From NCBI GenBank assembly GCA_900770055.1, contig CAAGJD010000126.1, positions 1 through 15,572 on the forward strand: 15,572 bases of DNA. Reading direction: 5' to 3'. This document shows positions 6,187 to 15,134 of the stretch, in pieces (the first letter of the stretch is position 1; every line of letters begins with the position of its first letter). The stretch comes from Acholeplasmatales bacterium (GTDB taxonomy: Bacteria; Bacillota_I; Bacilli_A; Acholeplasmatales; Anaeroplasmataceae). The notes under the pieces were generated by a model, which did no database searches, was not told where the DNA came from, and saw only the letters and a program-made list of their open reading frames with translations. Both the position numbers and the translations under genes were made by a program.

Positions 6187-7045
6187 ATTTGTTTACTACT
6201 AAATAATTACTTAATTTAATAAAATCCTCTATTGTTAATTCTTCAGCTCTTACTGTAGGCTTTATATTATTATCATCTAACATTTTTAAAACCAAATCTT
6301 TAGAATATTTATTAGATAAATTATTTATTAATGTTTTTCTTCTTTGGCTAAAGCATTCTCTAATAAAATCAAAAAAATGCTTTTCATCATTTGCTTGATA
6401 TAATGGTTCTTCATATAAATCTAATCTAACAACCGCACTATCAACATTAGGAGCTGGAATAAATACAGTTCTTGGAACTTTAATTATTTTTGTAGCCTGT
6501 GCACGATAGGCTATTGCGATACTTAAAGCATTGTAATCCTTAGTTTTAGGTTTACCACAAATTCTATCAGCTACCTCTTGTTGCATCATCATAACATATC
6601 TTGTTATTTTATTAGTTTGACTTAAAAGACCTAAAATTATTGGTGTTGTAATATAATATGGAAGATTAGCGACTAAATAGACATTTTTAAAATTTTTAAT
6701 GTATTTATTTATATCTTTATTAATATCTACATCTAATATATCCTTATTAATAACCTCATAATTATCAAATTCTTTTAAATTATCCTTAAGAATTGGGATT
6801 AATTCACTATCTATTTCATAGCATAATACAAATCCAGCTTCTTTACATAATAGCTCTGTTAAACTTCCTAAGCCTGGGCCTATTTCAATAACTAAAGTAT
6901 CATTTGTTATTTGAGCCCCGTTTACTATTTGAGATAAAATATTTTGATCTGTTAAGAAGTTTTGCCCAAACTTCTTTTTAGCATGAAGGTTATTTTCATT
7001 AAGCTTTTTATTAATAAAGCTTGTGTTTCCTATTTTACCTTGCAT
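6185..7045 (-). CDS. rsmA: 16S rRNA (adenine1518-N6/adenine1519-N6)-dimethyltransferase RsmA (KsgA)
   Basis: RsmA dimethylates two adjacent adenines in the 3' terminal hairpin of 16S rRNA with S-adenosylmethionine and acts as a late 30S assembly checkpoint. The 286-residue protein has FGQNFL (26-31), the SAM-binding loop EIGPGLG (54-60), the acidic E77-x-D79 of motif II and the catalytic motif IV NLPYYI (127-132). The C-terminal segment SQRRKTLINNLS is also typical. The ATG is preceded by GAGG, and the gene overlaps the end of rnmV by 16 bases in another frame, so it is probably coupled to it. The adjacent rnmV-rsmA order, joining 5S and 16S maturation, is a common Firmicutes arrangement. Confidence 0.96.
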   Translation of the reverse strand: MQGKIGNTSFINKKLNENNLHAKKKFGQNFLTDQNILSQIVNGAQITNDTLVIEIGPGLGSLTELLCKEAGFVLCYEIDSELIPILKDNLKEFDNYEVINKDILDVDINKDINKYIKNFKNVYLVANLPYYITTPIILGLLSQTNKITRYVMMMQQEVADRICGKPKTKDYNALSIAIAYRAQATKIIKVPRTVFIPAPNVDSAVVRLDLYEEPLYQANDEKHFFDFIRECFSQRRKTLINNLSNKYSKDLVLKMLDDNNIKPTVRAEELTIEDFIKLSNYLVVNK

Positions 7046-7566
7046 ATAATTTCCTCTAGCTTTTCTTTATCTATTTTTAATAGATTTAATCTTTTTAAAA
7101 ATGTTTTAGCATTAGGTTTTCCAATATTTAAATAATTAGAAATTTTGTTTCTAATTTTAGAGCTATTCTCATTACCTATAAGTCCAAGTGCGTATAAATC
7201 CTTATTTGTAATTGTTATAACCTCTAAATTAGGTTCAAATATATTTTCTAATGATTCTCTAATGCTTTCTTTTGATGCATGTTCAATACCAACTTTTCTT
7301 TTATTATTGCTGATACAATCCTTTTTTCTTAAAAAGGCTTGTTTAGCAGTAGGTACTGCCTCAAGTATTATTTTTCTAATTCTTTCTCCTGGTGAATCAG
7401 GATCAGTAAAAATAATAATATTATGTGTTTCTGCTAATTTTTTAATTAATTTTATTGTTTCATCACTTACCTCACTACCGTTTGTTACAACACAAGTAGC
7501 ACTTGGGTAAACTGATTTTATTTTTATTTCATCATGTAAGCCTTCTACAACAATAATATCTTGCAT
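7030..7566 (-). CDS. rnmV: Ribonuclease M5 (5S rRNA maturation)
   Basis: RNase M5 makes the final cuts in pre-5S rRNA in Firmicutes, using ribosomal protein L18 as cofactor. The 178-residue product is an N-terminal Toprim domain with E9 in VVEGLHD and the D55-x-D57 pair in FTDPDSPGERIR. A C-terminal rRNA-binding part follows, with the motif IGKPNAKTFLKRLN. I chose the ATG at 7566. An upstream in-frame TTG at 7578 would add four residues, but it overlaps the end of the preceding gene and lies on top of the GAGG that is correctly spaced for the ATG. The preceding HD gene stops one base before this start, and rsmA overlaps its end, so the three are one translationally coupled unit. Confidence 0.94.
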   Translation of the reverse strand: MQDIIVVEGLHDEIKIKSVYPSATCVVTNGSEVSDETIKLIKKLAETHNIIIFTDPDSPGERIRKIILEAVPTAKQAFLRKKDCISNNKRKVGIEHASKESIRESLENIFEPNLEVITITNKDLYALGLIGNENSSKIRNKISNYLNIGKPNAKTFLKRLNLLKIDKEKLEEIICKVK

Positions 7567-7567
7567 A

Positions 7568-8779
7568 TTAATCCTCAAAAAAATAAATTCTGTCTACAGT
7601 TTTATTACTAGAGGTTGATAAGCTTTTTATAATTGGAGAATATTGATCTAATGATTTTATTTTACCATTAGGTAATAATACCTTAATATCATTAATATCA
7701 CTTTTTTTACTTCTCATATAGGCTACACCAGAAGCAGATACTTGTTTATAAAAATATTTTCCATATTCATTATCATATTTTTTATTTAGCTCATCTAAAT
7801 ATTCTTGGGTTGGTTCATTTGCTAAATCAACAAATGAAAATAGCTTTCTATTAATAAAAGCATTAGCTAATTTATTTAATACTATATCCTTTGATTTAGT
7901 AAATTGCTTAATAAAACCATTAACATATGCATCATCAAGCTCAATATAAGCATCTAAATTATCATTATTTTTTAATACACATAAAAATGCTTCAATTGAT
8001 TCATCAAGCCAAATATTAGAATCAACTAAATCCTTAATTCTTGCATAAATGCTTTCTAAAATACATTCGTAGGCTCTTCCTACAGGATGATAATAAACCT
8101 GAAAATACATATGATATCTACTCATTAAATATGATTCTATTGAATGAACTCCACTAGATCTAACACATACCTTATTATCGATTATTTTCATACTTCTAAG
8201 TATTCTATAATAATCAATATGACCATAAGCTGCACCTGTAAAATAAGCATCTCTTGATAGATAGTCCATTCTATCTACATCAAGCTGGGATGATACAAGT
8301 GCTTCAATTAAAGGAAATCTATTATCATGATTAATAACTGAGGAAATATCTAAGGCCAAATTAGAATTAATTGAAAGTATTTTATTAACCTCTGTTTTAG
8401 GGCTTAATATTAGCTTTGTTGTCATTTCCTCATGTGATGTTTCAATCACATGCTCAAAAGCATGAGAATAAGGACCATGTCCAATATCATGTAAAAGGGC
8501 AGCACATAAAAAAACTATTTTTTGATATTCAGATATTTCTTCCATTCCTTCTACATTTTGAATAACTAAATTTGCCATTTGATATGCTCCTAAGGAATGA
8601 GTAAATCTTGAGTGCTCAGCAGTTTGAAATACCATAGATACACCACTTAATTGTCTAATTCTTCTTAATCTTTGAACCTCTTTAGAATCAATTAAATCGC
8701 TTATTAATTTATAATCTACTGTTATATATCCATATAAAGGATCTCTAAATACCTTAGTTCTTTCAAGCTTAGTATACAT
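7568..8779 (-). CDS. HD-domain phosphohydrolase (YwfO/dGTPase-like)
   Basis: This 403-residue cytoplasmic protein has the full HD metal-binding set H61, H97-D98 and D167, in the contexts RFTHSLG, LLHDIGHGPYSHAFEH and SQLDVDRMDYLSRD. This pattern and the N-terminus (VFRDPLYGYI...RLRRIRQLS) fit the YwfO-type branch of dNTP triphosphohydrolase-like proteins. The substrate is probably a deoxynucleoside triphosphate, but this cannot be settled from the sequence. The ATG is preceded by AAGGGGG. It is the first gene of the leftward run HD-rnmV-rsmA, and rnmV begins one base after its stop. It starts 199 bases from the divergently transcribed pectate lyase gene. Confidence 0.9.
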   Translation of the reverse strand: MYTKLERTKVFRDPLYGYITVDYKLISDLIDSKEVQRLRRIRQLSGVSMVFQTAEHSRFTHSLGAYQMANLVIQNVEGMEEISEYQKIVFLCAALLHDIGHGPYSHAFEHVIETSHEEMTTKLILSPKTEVNKILSINSNLALDISSVINHDNRFPLIEALVSSQLDVDRMDYLSRDAYFTGAAYGHIDYYRILRSMKIIDNKVCVRSSGVHSIESYLMSRYHMYFQVYYHPVGRAYECILESIYARIKDLVDSNIWLDESIEAFLCVLKNNDNLDAYIELDDAYVNGFIKQFTKSKDIVLNKLANAFINRKLFSFVDLANEPTQEYLDELNKKYDNEYGKYFYKQVSASGVAYMRSKKSDINDIKVLLPNGKIKSLDQYSPIIKSLSTSSNKTVDRIYFFED

Positions 8780-8978
8780 TAATATACCCCCTTAATTATA
8801 TTTAAGAATGTCTATTAAGATTTTATCACAAATGCTATTATTTTAAAATATATAATAATAATCATATTATTTAACAAATTATCGGTACATTTTTTTAGTT
8901 TTTGTTACTATTTTCAAATAATTATATTTAAGTAATTGTAATTATTATATAATTGAAAAGTCCAAAGGGGGTCTTTTT
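8780..8978. promoter_or_regulatory. Divergent intergenic region between the HD gene and the pectate lyase gene
   Basis: For the lyase, a perfect -10 TATAAT lies at 8948-8953 but no good -35 is found 16-18 bases upstream, so the promoter may need an activator. Its ribosome binding site AAAGGGGG sits in a small hairpin: AAAAG...CTTTT, about 8955-8978, with one mismatch and a CC/GG extension. For the HD gene only weak candidates exist on the minus strand (TTGTTA at 8872-8877, then TATATA at 8849-8854). No cre-like site was seen here. Confidence 0.4.
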
Positions 8979-11900
8979 ATGTCAAAAAAAATATTATCTT
9001 TTTTATCAATAATTCTATTAATGTTGTTTATTACATCATGTACTACAATGATTAATAGTAGTAATACTACTAACAGTAATGCTTCAGTTGAGCCAACACT
9101 ACAGCCAACTATACCAACTACTGATAGTCCATCTTCAGTTAATTCATCAATTACTATTGAAACTTCTACACCTACCGAAGTAGAAACAACCACAAATACT
9201 AATACTACTACACAGACTGTTATTCCATCTACTATAGTAACACAACCACCAACTGTGCCAACTACAGTAATACCAACTATACCAACTACAGCTGTACCTT
9301 CTATAAGTGTAACAACACCTACAGTAGAACCCACACCTGAAAGCTTAGAATATATGGTATATTATGGTGATACTTTATTAGATAAATTTTCAGTTAATAA
9401 AGGTGAAATAGTCAATTTAACTACTCCATCATTAAATGGCTATACTTTTAAAGGCTTTTATTTGGATAAAAATTTAACTATTTTATGTGAAACAAGCTTT
9501 ATTGCTTTAGAAAGCTTAATAATTTATACAGACTTTACAAAGGACCCTGTTTACTATACTGTAAAATTTATTTCAAATAACGAAACTTATAAAGAGGAAT
9601 CTATTTTAGAAAATGAGACAGTAGATATGCCAACAAATCCTACTCTTGATGGATATGATTTTATTGGTTGGTATACAGATAATACATATACTACAAAGTT
9701 TGATTTTACTTCAAAAATAACTTGTGAAACTACTCTTTATGCTAAATTCACTTTAAAAACTAGTGAAACTTGTAAAGTTACATTTATTGTAAATGGTAGT
9801 GATTATAAAAATGTTACTGTAACTATTGGCACAACAGTTTCAAGACCAGAAAATCCCCAAATTGATGGATATGAATTTGTTGGTTGGTATACAGATACAA
9901 ATTATACAACTGAATTTAGCTTCACTAGTAAAATAACTTCAGCTATTTCTATTTATGCTAAGCTTAATAAAATAGAAAATAATGAATCCGGAATTACTAT
10001 GATTAGTTATTCTGGTAATTTAGAAAATATATCATTAGAATTTAATGTTTTAAGTAATCTAACAAGTGCCTCAGATTATTCTGTTTATTATATGTCATCA
10101 ACATCATCAAGCTATACTTTAATAGATAGTGAGCTAGTAAGGCTAGTTGATGGAATTATTCGTTGTGACATTGTTGGTTTAAAACGAGGTACTTATAGTG
10201 TTAAAATTGTAGCATCTGATAATACAACAAAAATAATTAATAGTATTAACGTTCAAGCCTATGATAGATCAGGATATGCTCACTTTAATTATACAAGTGG
10301 TGTAGGTGCATATACTGATGAAGGTACACTAAAAAATGATGCGATTGTTGTTTATGTTACAGAAGAAAATAAAAATACAGTAACTGCAACATTAAATGGT
10401 AAAACATATACTGGCTTAATTAATATTTTAACTAATCAATCTAAATCAAGTGTTCCACTAAATATTAGAATTATTGGTACTATTGGGGCAGCAACATGGA
10501 ATGAATTAACTAATAGCGCATATAGTGTTGCTACAACAACTACAATTAAGGGTGCAAATGGAAAATATTTAGCACTTCAAAATTACACTGAAGATCAAAT
10601 CATTTCAGGTGGCTTTAATACTCTAAATACTAAGGTTACATCTAAACTTAATGGCTTAACTAATAAGATTAAATATGATTCAGATAAAACAGAATTTGAT
10701 TCTTATTATAATATGGCTGATATAAGCAATGCTAAAAATGTTACAGTTGAGGGTATTGGTGCAAACGCAATGATCTTCCAATGGGGATTTACATGGAAAT
10801 CATGTACAGGTATTGAAGTTAGAAACTTAACATTTGATGATTATACAGAGGATGCTTGTAGTTTTGAAGGAAGCAGCTCTGATGTTGCTAAATATGGTAA
10901 ATATTGGATTCATAATAATACCTTTAACCAAGGTAAAAATTATTGGGATGTATGTAGTGAACAAGATAAGCACTATGGTGATGGTGCAGTGGACTTAAAG
11001 TGTCTTAAGGGTGTTACAGCATCTTATAATCAATTCTATCAATGTAAAAAGACTGGTTTAGTTGGTGGAGGTGATTCTGTTTTAACAATGGATGTTACAT
11101 TCCATCATAATTACTATAATCAAGTTGGATCTAGACTTCCATTAGGTAGACAAGCAAATATGCACATATATAATAACTATTATTATAAGTGTACAACATG
11201 TCAAGATATTAGAGCTAATGCCTTCGTTTTAAGTGAGAAAAACTATTTTGAAGGCTGTAGTGCTGCTCAAAAGGTTACAACAAATGATACATATAAATAT
11301 ACAGTAATTAAATCATTTGAGGATTATATTACTGGTGGTGGCACTACACAAGCAACAATAGTTACCAAAAGAGATGCAACTTTAACAGGTGGCTGTAAGC
11401 CAGATGGTTCTACAAATTATACTAACTTTGATATAGATTCATCTAAATTCTATTATGATTCTACAAATAAGGTTTCTGATGTTTCAATATTAACTCCTGT
11501 ACAGGATGTACCTGAATTTGTTAAAAAATCCGCAGGTGCAATGACATCTACATTTATTCCAACATACGGTGATATTACTTTTGGTGATAATACTGGTGAT
11601 GACTCAGGTAATATAGGCGGAGATTCTGGAAACACTGAAACTGAAGTTACAGGTTCAATATTAATTAATTTTAATAATATATCAACAGGTAGCCACACAG
11701 CAAATATAAAAGGTGATAACTATACTGTATACGCAACAAGCTCAAAAACAGTAAGTATTACTTCCGCAAGTGGAGTATTAACAGTAAATGGTACTTCAAT
11801 TGATTCTTACCTTGGCTTAGGTGGTAGTGGTAGCTCAAGCTATCGTAATATAAGCTTTACTACAACAAAATCAGCAAAAATTACAGTTTATTATGCTGCT

Positions 11901-12083
11901 GCTTCTAATAGATATTTAGGTCTATATAATTCTTCAGGATTAATTGAAACATCTTTAGCTACTGTTGATAATAGCACAATATTATCACATACATATTCTA
12001 CTGTTGATGCAGGCTCATATTATATTGCATCTACAGGTTCAGGTATAAATGTTTATTGTATTTTAATTGAATATACTAAATAA
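8979..12083 (+). CDS. Surface lipoprotein pectate lyase (PL1 family) with InlB-type repeats
   Basis: This 1034-residue protein would cut de-esterified pectin (polygalacturonate) by beta-elimination at the cell surface. Its order is: signal peptide with lipobox ITSC (lipidated C21); Thr/Ser/Pro-rich linker (22-124); three InlB/Listeria-Bacteroides-type repeats (about 125-190, 192-258, 265-330), two of them with the GWYTD core; a beta-rich segment (about 335-430); and the PL1 beta-helix (about 430-840). The catalytic arginine motif RLPLGR (719-724, RxPxxR) is intact, and D668 and D672 in DGAVDLK fit the calcium-binding acidic residues of PL1. A Gly/Asp/Asn linker then leads to a C-terminal beta-sandwich (892-1034) of a type seen on pectinases, probably carbohydrate-binding. 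The ribosome binding site is AAAGGGGG, and a strong terminator follows. The substrate class is firm; pectate versus pectin lyase is less sure. Confidence 0.92.
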   Translation: MSKKILSFLSIILLMLFITSCTTMINSSNTTNSNASVEPTLQPTIPTTDSPSSVNSSITIETSTPTEVETTTNTNTTTQTVIPSTIVTQPPTVPTTVIPTIPTTAVPSISVTTPTVEPTPESLEYMVYYGDTLLDKFSVNKGEIVNLTTPSLNGYTFKGFYLDKNLTILCETSFIALESLIIYTDFTKDPVYYTVKFISNNETYKEESILENETVDMPTNPTLDGYDFIGWYTDNTYTTKFDFTSKITCETTLYAKFTLKTSETCKVTFIVNGSDYKNVTVTIGTTVSRPENPQIDGYEFVGWYTDTNYTTEFSFTSKITSAISIYAKLNKIENNESGITMISYSGNLENISLEFNVLSNLTSASDYSVYYMSSTSSSYTLIDSELVRLVDGIIRCDIVGLKRGTYSVKIVASDNTTKIINSINVQAYDRSGYAHFNYTSGVGAYTDEGTLKNDAIVVYVTEENKNTVTATLNGKTYTGLINILTNQSKSSVPLNIRIIGTIGAATWNELTNSAYSVATTTTIKGANGKYLALQNYTEDQIISGGFNTLNTKVTSKLNGLTNKIKYDSDKTEFDSYYNMADISNAKNVTVEGIGANAMIFQWGFTWKSCTGIEVRNLTFDDYTEDACSFEGSSSDVAKYGKYWIHNNTFNQGKNYWDVCSEQDKHYGDGAVDLKCLKGVTASYNQFYQCKKTGLVGGGDSVLTMDVTFHHNYYNQVGSRLPLGRQANMHIYNNYYYKCTTCQDIRANAFVLSEKNYFEGCSAAQKVTTNDTYKYTVIKSFEDYITGGGTTQATIVTKRDATLTGGCKPDGSTNYTNFDIDSSKFYYDSTNKVSDVSILTPVQDVPEFVKKSAGAMTSTFIPTYGDITFGDNTGDDSGNIGGDSGNTETEVTGSILINFNNISTGSHTANIKGDNYTVYATSSKTVSITSASGVLTVNGTSIDSYLGLGGSGSSSYRNISFTTTKSAKITVYYAAASNRYLGLYNSSGLIETSLATVDNSTILSHTYSTVDAGSYYIASTGSGINVYCILIEYTK

Positions 12084-12095
12084 TTACGACTAATG

Positions 12096-12144
12096 AAGCA
12101 TAGTATTAGTGTTGTAAAAACGCTTTACTATGCTTTATTTTTAT
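12096..12144 (+). terminator. Strong intrinsic terminator after the pectate lyase gene
   Basis: AAGCATAGTA (12096-12105) pairs perfectly with TACTATGCTT (12126-12135). An inner AGTGTT/AACGCT stem extends it, and TATTTTTA follows. It separates the lyase from the pectin esterase gene, so the two are probably separate transcripts. Confidence 0.85.
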
Positions 12145-12161
12145 GTTATGATTTTTTTATA

Positions 12162-12175
12162 GTTTTATATAAAAC
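12162..12175. promoter_or_regulatory. 14-bp perfect palindrome upstream of the pectin esterase gene
   Basis: GTTTTATATAAAAC is a perfect palindrome 32 bases before the start codon. It contains TATAAA, a possible -10 hexamer, though the -35 is poor. It may be an operator or only an AT-rich -10 region. The gene's ribosome binding site AAAGGAG follows at 12195-12201. Confidence 0.35.
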
Positions 12176-12207
12176 AATGATTTAAGAAATGAAAAAAGGA
12201 GAAAATT

Positions 12208-14985
12208 ATGAAGAAATCACGTATCTTAATTTTAGCTGGGTTAGTATTTAGTCTTGCTGCGTGTACCTCTCAATCTAATAATTCAACAGGTACTAACTCC
12301 CAAACTAATCCAATTCAATCAACAACCATACCTACTTCTCAACCGGTTGTGCCAACTACTGCACCAACAGTAACACCTACTACTGTTCCTAGTACTACAG
12401 TAGCGCCTACTACTATTCCTAGTACTACAGTAGTACCAGAGATTGATAAGGTAACTTTCTATGATGGTGAAAATGTTTATTTATCTGAAGAAATTAAAAA
12501 TGGTGTTATTACAAAACCAAATGATCCTATAAAGGATGGTTATATTTTTGAAGGTTGGTATAGTAATGCTGATTTAAATGAATTTTCTGAATTTGATTTT
12601 ACAAAAACTAATATTGAAGGAAATGTTAATCTATACGCTAAGTGGAATAAATGCTATACTATTTCCTTTGTAACAAATATGGATGGTGTAACTGTAAATC
12701 CTATTTCTACAACAACTGTTTCATCATTACCAAAGCCTAAATGTTCTGGCTATTCATTCTTAGGTTGGTTTATCGATTCTGCATGTTATTCTCAGCTTAA
12801 AACTGGCACAAAATTAACTGAAGATATAACACTATATGCTAGATGGGAAAAAGCTCCTGAAATTGGTTATGAATTATATGAAGCAAATTTAGATGTAAAT
12901 AATAATTTAGAATCAGGCTTAGATGCTGATAACGATATAATTGTAAATGGCTTTAAAGTTTTAAAAACTACTGAAGTAAGAAATAGAACATATACTTGGA
13001 CAGATGGTGTAAATACATTAGAATTCATTCGTTCAATAAAAATTGATTCAAATAATCGTGGTGTTGAATTTACAATTCAAGGACCAACAACTTTAGAAAT
13101 GTTTGTACAAAATGGTTCTTCTGGTGCGACAACTAAGGATGTATTAATATCAAATTTATCAGGTGGACAATCAAAAAAGATAACTATTTCTGGTACTCAA
13201 GCTGTTAAAGATGATAAAGGAAATGTAATTTATGAGGCTGGTAGCCCAATTTGTAAGGTTGTTGTTGAATTAGATGCTGGTTCTTATAGAATCAATAGAG
13301 ATACTGGTACTTTAGATCTTTATTATTTACGATTAACATCAACACTTGAACGTTCAAAAGAGGTTGGATTTGAAATAACAAATCCTGGTACAGTTGAATT
13401 CTTCGAAGGACAAAACTATAAGATTTCAGGTATGATTATTAGTTCAATTTACGCAAATGGTAGAATTAATGAATTAGAGCTTAATAATTCTAACCTAACA
13501 ATTGATTATAGTTCATATAAAAAAGAAGCCGGTGTTTATACTATATCTGTAACATATAAAACATATGAAACTCAAACATTTGATGTTGTTGTATATAGTG
13601 TTGATGAAATTAATTTATATTTTGATAAAACATATAAGAGTTCTCAAAACTCTATATATGATAATGGTGTTTATGTAGCTGGAAAAACTAAAGAAATTTA
13701 TGCAATTGGACAGGAATTTGATCCTTCTAATTTAACAGTTAAAATCATTACTACTAACCCTGTAAATGGTACACAAAAAGAATTTAAACTATTAAATGGT
13801 TATACAATTGATACTTCTTTATTTGATAATACAAAGGCTGGAACATATGATATTAATGTTGGTTTATCATTTAAAGATGGTATTAATAAGAGCTTCTCTG
13901 TTATAGTCATTGATAAAGAAATATCTATGGTGAATGATATTGCTCAGGTTTGTGTAGATTGTGAATATGATGGTGAGTTAGGTGTAGTAGTTAATGGCTA
14001 TAATATGTTTAAGACTATTCAACAAGCTTTAGAATATATTGAAAACTGTAAGCTTGATGCTTCAACTCAAAAGTATTTAAAAATTATGGATGGCTTATAT
14101 AATGAAAAGTTAGAAATTACAATTCCAAACCTTACAATTGAAGGTGAAAGTAAAGAAAATACAATTATTGAATATGATTCACTTTATGGAATTACTGATA
14201 GTGCAGGCTTCGTCCACACTACAGATTCAACACAAACTGTAGCAGTTCGTGATTCTGCTTTACGTTGTACAATAAAGAATATTACAATTTCTAATTATTG
14301 GAATTCTCAAGAACGATTTGATACTGACTTAGGTGAAAATTATTCTGAGCATAGAGCATTAGCTTTATTAGTTCAATCTGATATGTTCATCATGGATAAT
14401 TGTAAGCTATTAGGCTATCAAGACACATTAGAATTATTTACTGGTCGTCAATATATTACTAATACATATATTTGTGGTATAACAGACTTCATTTTTGGTA
14501 CAAATAATACAACATATTTCTATCAATGTGAAATACGTTCAATTGCTGGTAAAAATGGTTATGTTACTGCATTTAAGGGTATGAATAAAACTACTGATGA
14601 TGCGATTTTATATGGTGCAATCTTTGATAGCTGTGATTTTACATGTGATGCTGGTGTAGATGAAGGAAAAACTGCGTTAGGAAGAACATGGGGTGCTTGC
14701 GCAACAGTAATGTTTATGAATTGTAATCTAGGATCTCATATTTCTACAGGCTTATCTAATGGTTCAACTCCACCAAGATATGTAAGCATGAATTGTGATC
14801 CAGGTGCAAGCACTGTTAAATTTACTGAATATAACAATAGTGGTGATGGTGCTATTACTGAATCAACAAGAGATTGTGATGTTTTAACAGAAGCCGAGGC
14901 AGCAAATTATAATAATATCGCTATCATTTTTGGTACAACTAATGGTGGCGTAACTTACGAAACTGCTTGGGATCCTACAAAATAA
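12208..14985 (+). CDS. Surface lipoprotein pectin methylesterase (CE8 family), multimodular
   Basis: This 925-residue protein would remove methyl esters from homogalacturonan, making the substrate for pectate lyase. It has a signal peptide with lipobox LAAC (lipidated C19), a Thr/Pro linker (20-78) and two InlB-type repeats (about 80-147 and 150-215). A beta-sandwich module (about 218-384) follows, then two Ig-like domains (about 386-470 and 471-570). The C-terminal CE8 beta-helix starts near 581. The catalytic set is complete: GYQDTL with D739 (acid), GITDFIFG with D760 (nucleophile) and LGRTWG with R826 and W828. The last motif has Thr where most family members have Pro (LGRPW). A 124-base gap with a terminator separates it from the lyase, and its own terminator follows. 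Placing the enzyme C-terminal after a long stalk suggests reach away from the membrane. Confidence 0.93.
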   Translation: MKKSRILILAGLVFSLAACTSQSNNSTGTNSQTNPIQSTTIPTSQPVVPTTAPTVTPTTVPSTTVAPTTIPSTTVVPEIDKVTFYDGENVYLSEEIKNGVITKPNDPIKDGYIFEGWYSNADLNEFSEFDFTKTNIEGNVNLYAKWNKCYTISFVTNMDGVTVNPISTTTVSSLPKPKCSGYSFLGWFIDSACYSQLKTGTKLTEDITLYARWEKAPEIGYELYEANLDVNNNLESGLDADNDIIVNGFKVLKTTEVRNRTYTWTDGVNTLEFIRSIKIDSNNRGVEFTIQGPTTLEMFVQNGSSGATTKDVLISNLSGGQSKKITISGTQAVKDDKGNVIYEAGSPICKVVVELDAGSYRINRDTGTLDLYYLRLTSTLERSKEVGFEITNPGTVEFFEGQNYKISGMIISSIYANGRINELELNNSNLTIDYSSYKKEAGVYTISVTYKTYETQTFDVVVYSVDEINLYFDKTYKSSQNSIYDNGVYVAGKTKEIYAIGQEFDPSNLTVKIITTNPVNGTQKEFKLLNGYTIDTSLFDNTKAGTYDINVGLSFKDGINKSFSVIVIDKEISMVNDIAQVCVDCEYDGELGVVVNGYNMFKTIQQALEYIENCKLDASTQKYLKIMDGLYNEKLEITIPNLTIEGESKENTIIEYDSLYGITDSAGFVHTTDSTQTVAVRDSALRCTIKNITISNYWNSQERFDTDLGENYSEHRALALLVQSDMFIMDNCKLLGYQDTLELFTGRQYITNTYICGITDFIFGTNNTTYFYQCEIRSIAGKNGYVTAFKGMNKTTDDAILYGAIFDSCDFTCDAGVDEGKTALGRTWGACATVMFMNCNLGSHISTGLSNGSTPPRYVSMNCDPGASTVKFTEYNNSGDGAITESTRDCDVLTEAEAANYNNIAIIFGTTNGGVTYETAWDPTK
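12376..12435 (+). repeat. Two tandem 30-base repeats coding the Thr/Pro linker
   Basis: Positions 12376-12405 and 12406-12435 are direct repeats differing at only a few bases. They encode PTTVPSTTVA and PTTIPSTTVV within the linker of the pectin esterase. Confidence 0.8.
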
Positions 14986-14998
14986 ATAATAGAATTAT

Positions 14999-15024
14999 GG
15001 TGATTTGAAAAAATCACCTTTTTC
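14999..15024 (+). terminator. Intrinsic terminator after the pectin esterase gene
   Basis: GGTGATTT (14999-15006) pairs perfectly with AAATCACC (15011-15018) across a GAAA loop and is followed by TTTTTCTTATTTT. It lies 13 bases after the stop codon. Confidence 0.88.
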
Positions 15025-15048
15025 TTATTTTATGATTAGATGTTTTAC

Positions 15049-15077
15049 TTTACTTGATATAAAAAACATGTTATAAT
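15049..15077 (+). promoter_or_regulatory. Promoter of the third lipoprotein gene
   Basis: A -35 TTTACT (15049-15054, 4 of 6), a 17-base spacer and a perfect -10 TATAAT (15072-15077) precede the gene. A second TATAAT at 15083-15088 has no matching -35. Transcription would start near 15084, just before the cre-like site. Confidence 0.6.
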
Positions 15078-15093
15078 AGCAATATAATTTCGT

Positions 15094-15107
15094 TGAAAAC
15101 GTTATCA
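15094..15107. promoter_or_regulatory. CcpA catabolite-responsive element (cre), exact consensus match
   Basis: TGAAAACGTTATCA matches all positions of the consensus TGWAANCGNTNWCA. It lies within a longer inverted repeat, TCGTTGA (15090-15096) with TCAACGA (15105-15111). Its position just downstream of the -10 and over the start of transcription is typical of repressed catabolic genes: CcpA with HPr-Ser-P would block initiation or elongation when a preferred sugar is present. Confidence 0.75.
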
Positions 15108-15134
15108 ACGACAAAGAAAAAAAGGAGAAATAAA

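Noticed and set aside
7145..7510. Plus-strand open frame of 121 codons
   Set aside because: It is entirely antisense to rnmV, a well-supported gene, and shows no promoter or known motif.
8945..9334. Minus-strand open frame rich in Val and Gly
   Set aside because: It is the mirror image of the Thr/Pro linker codons (ACT/ACA read backwards as AGT/TGT, GTA/GTT) and not a separate gene.
11453..11698. Minus-strand open frame of 81 codons
   Set aside because: It is antisense to the pectate lyase linker and C-terminal region, with no ribosome binding site.
217..14985. Mycoplasma-type code with TGA as tryptophan
   Set aside because: The HIT gene ends in TGA at a proper place, tryptophans are TGG, and no long gene needs TGA read-through.
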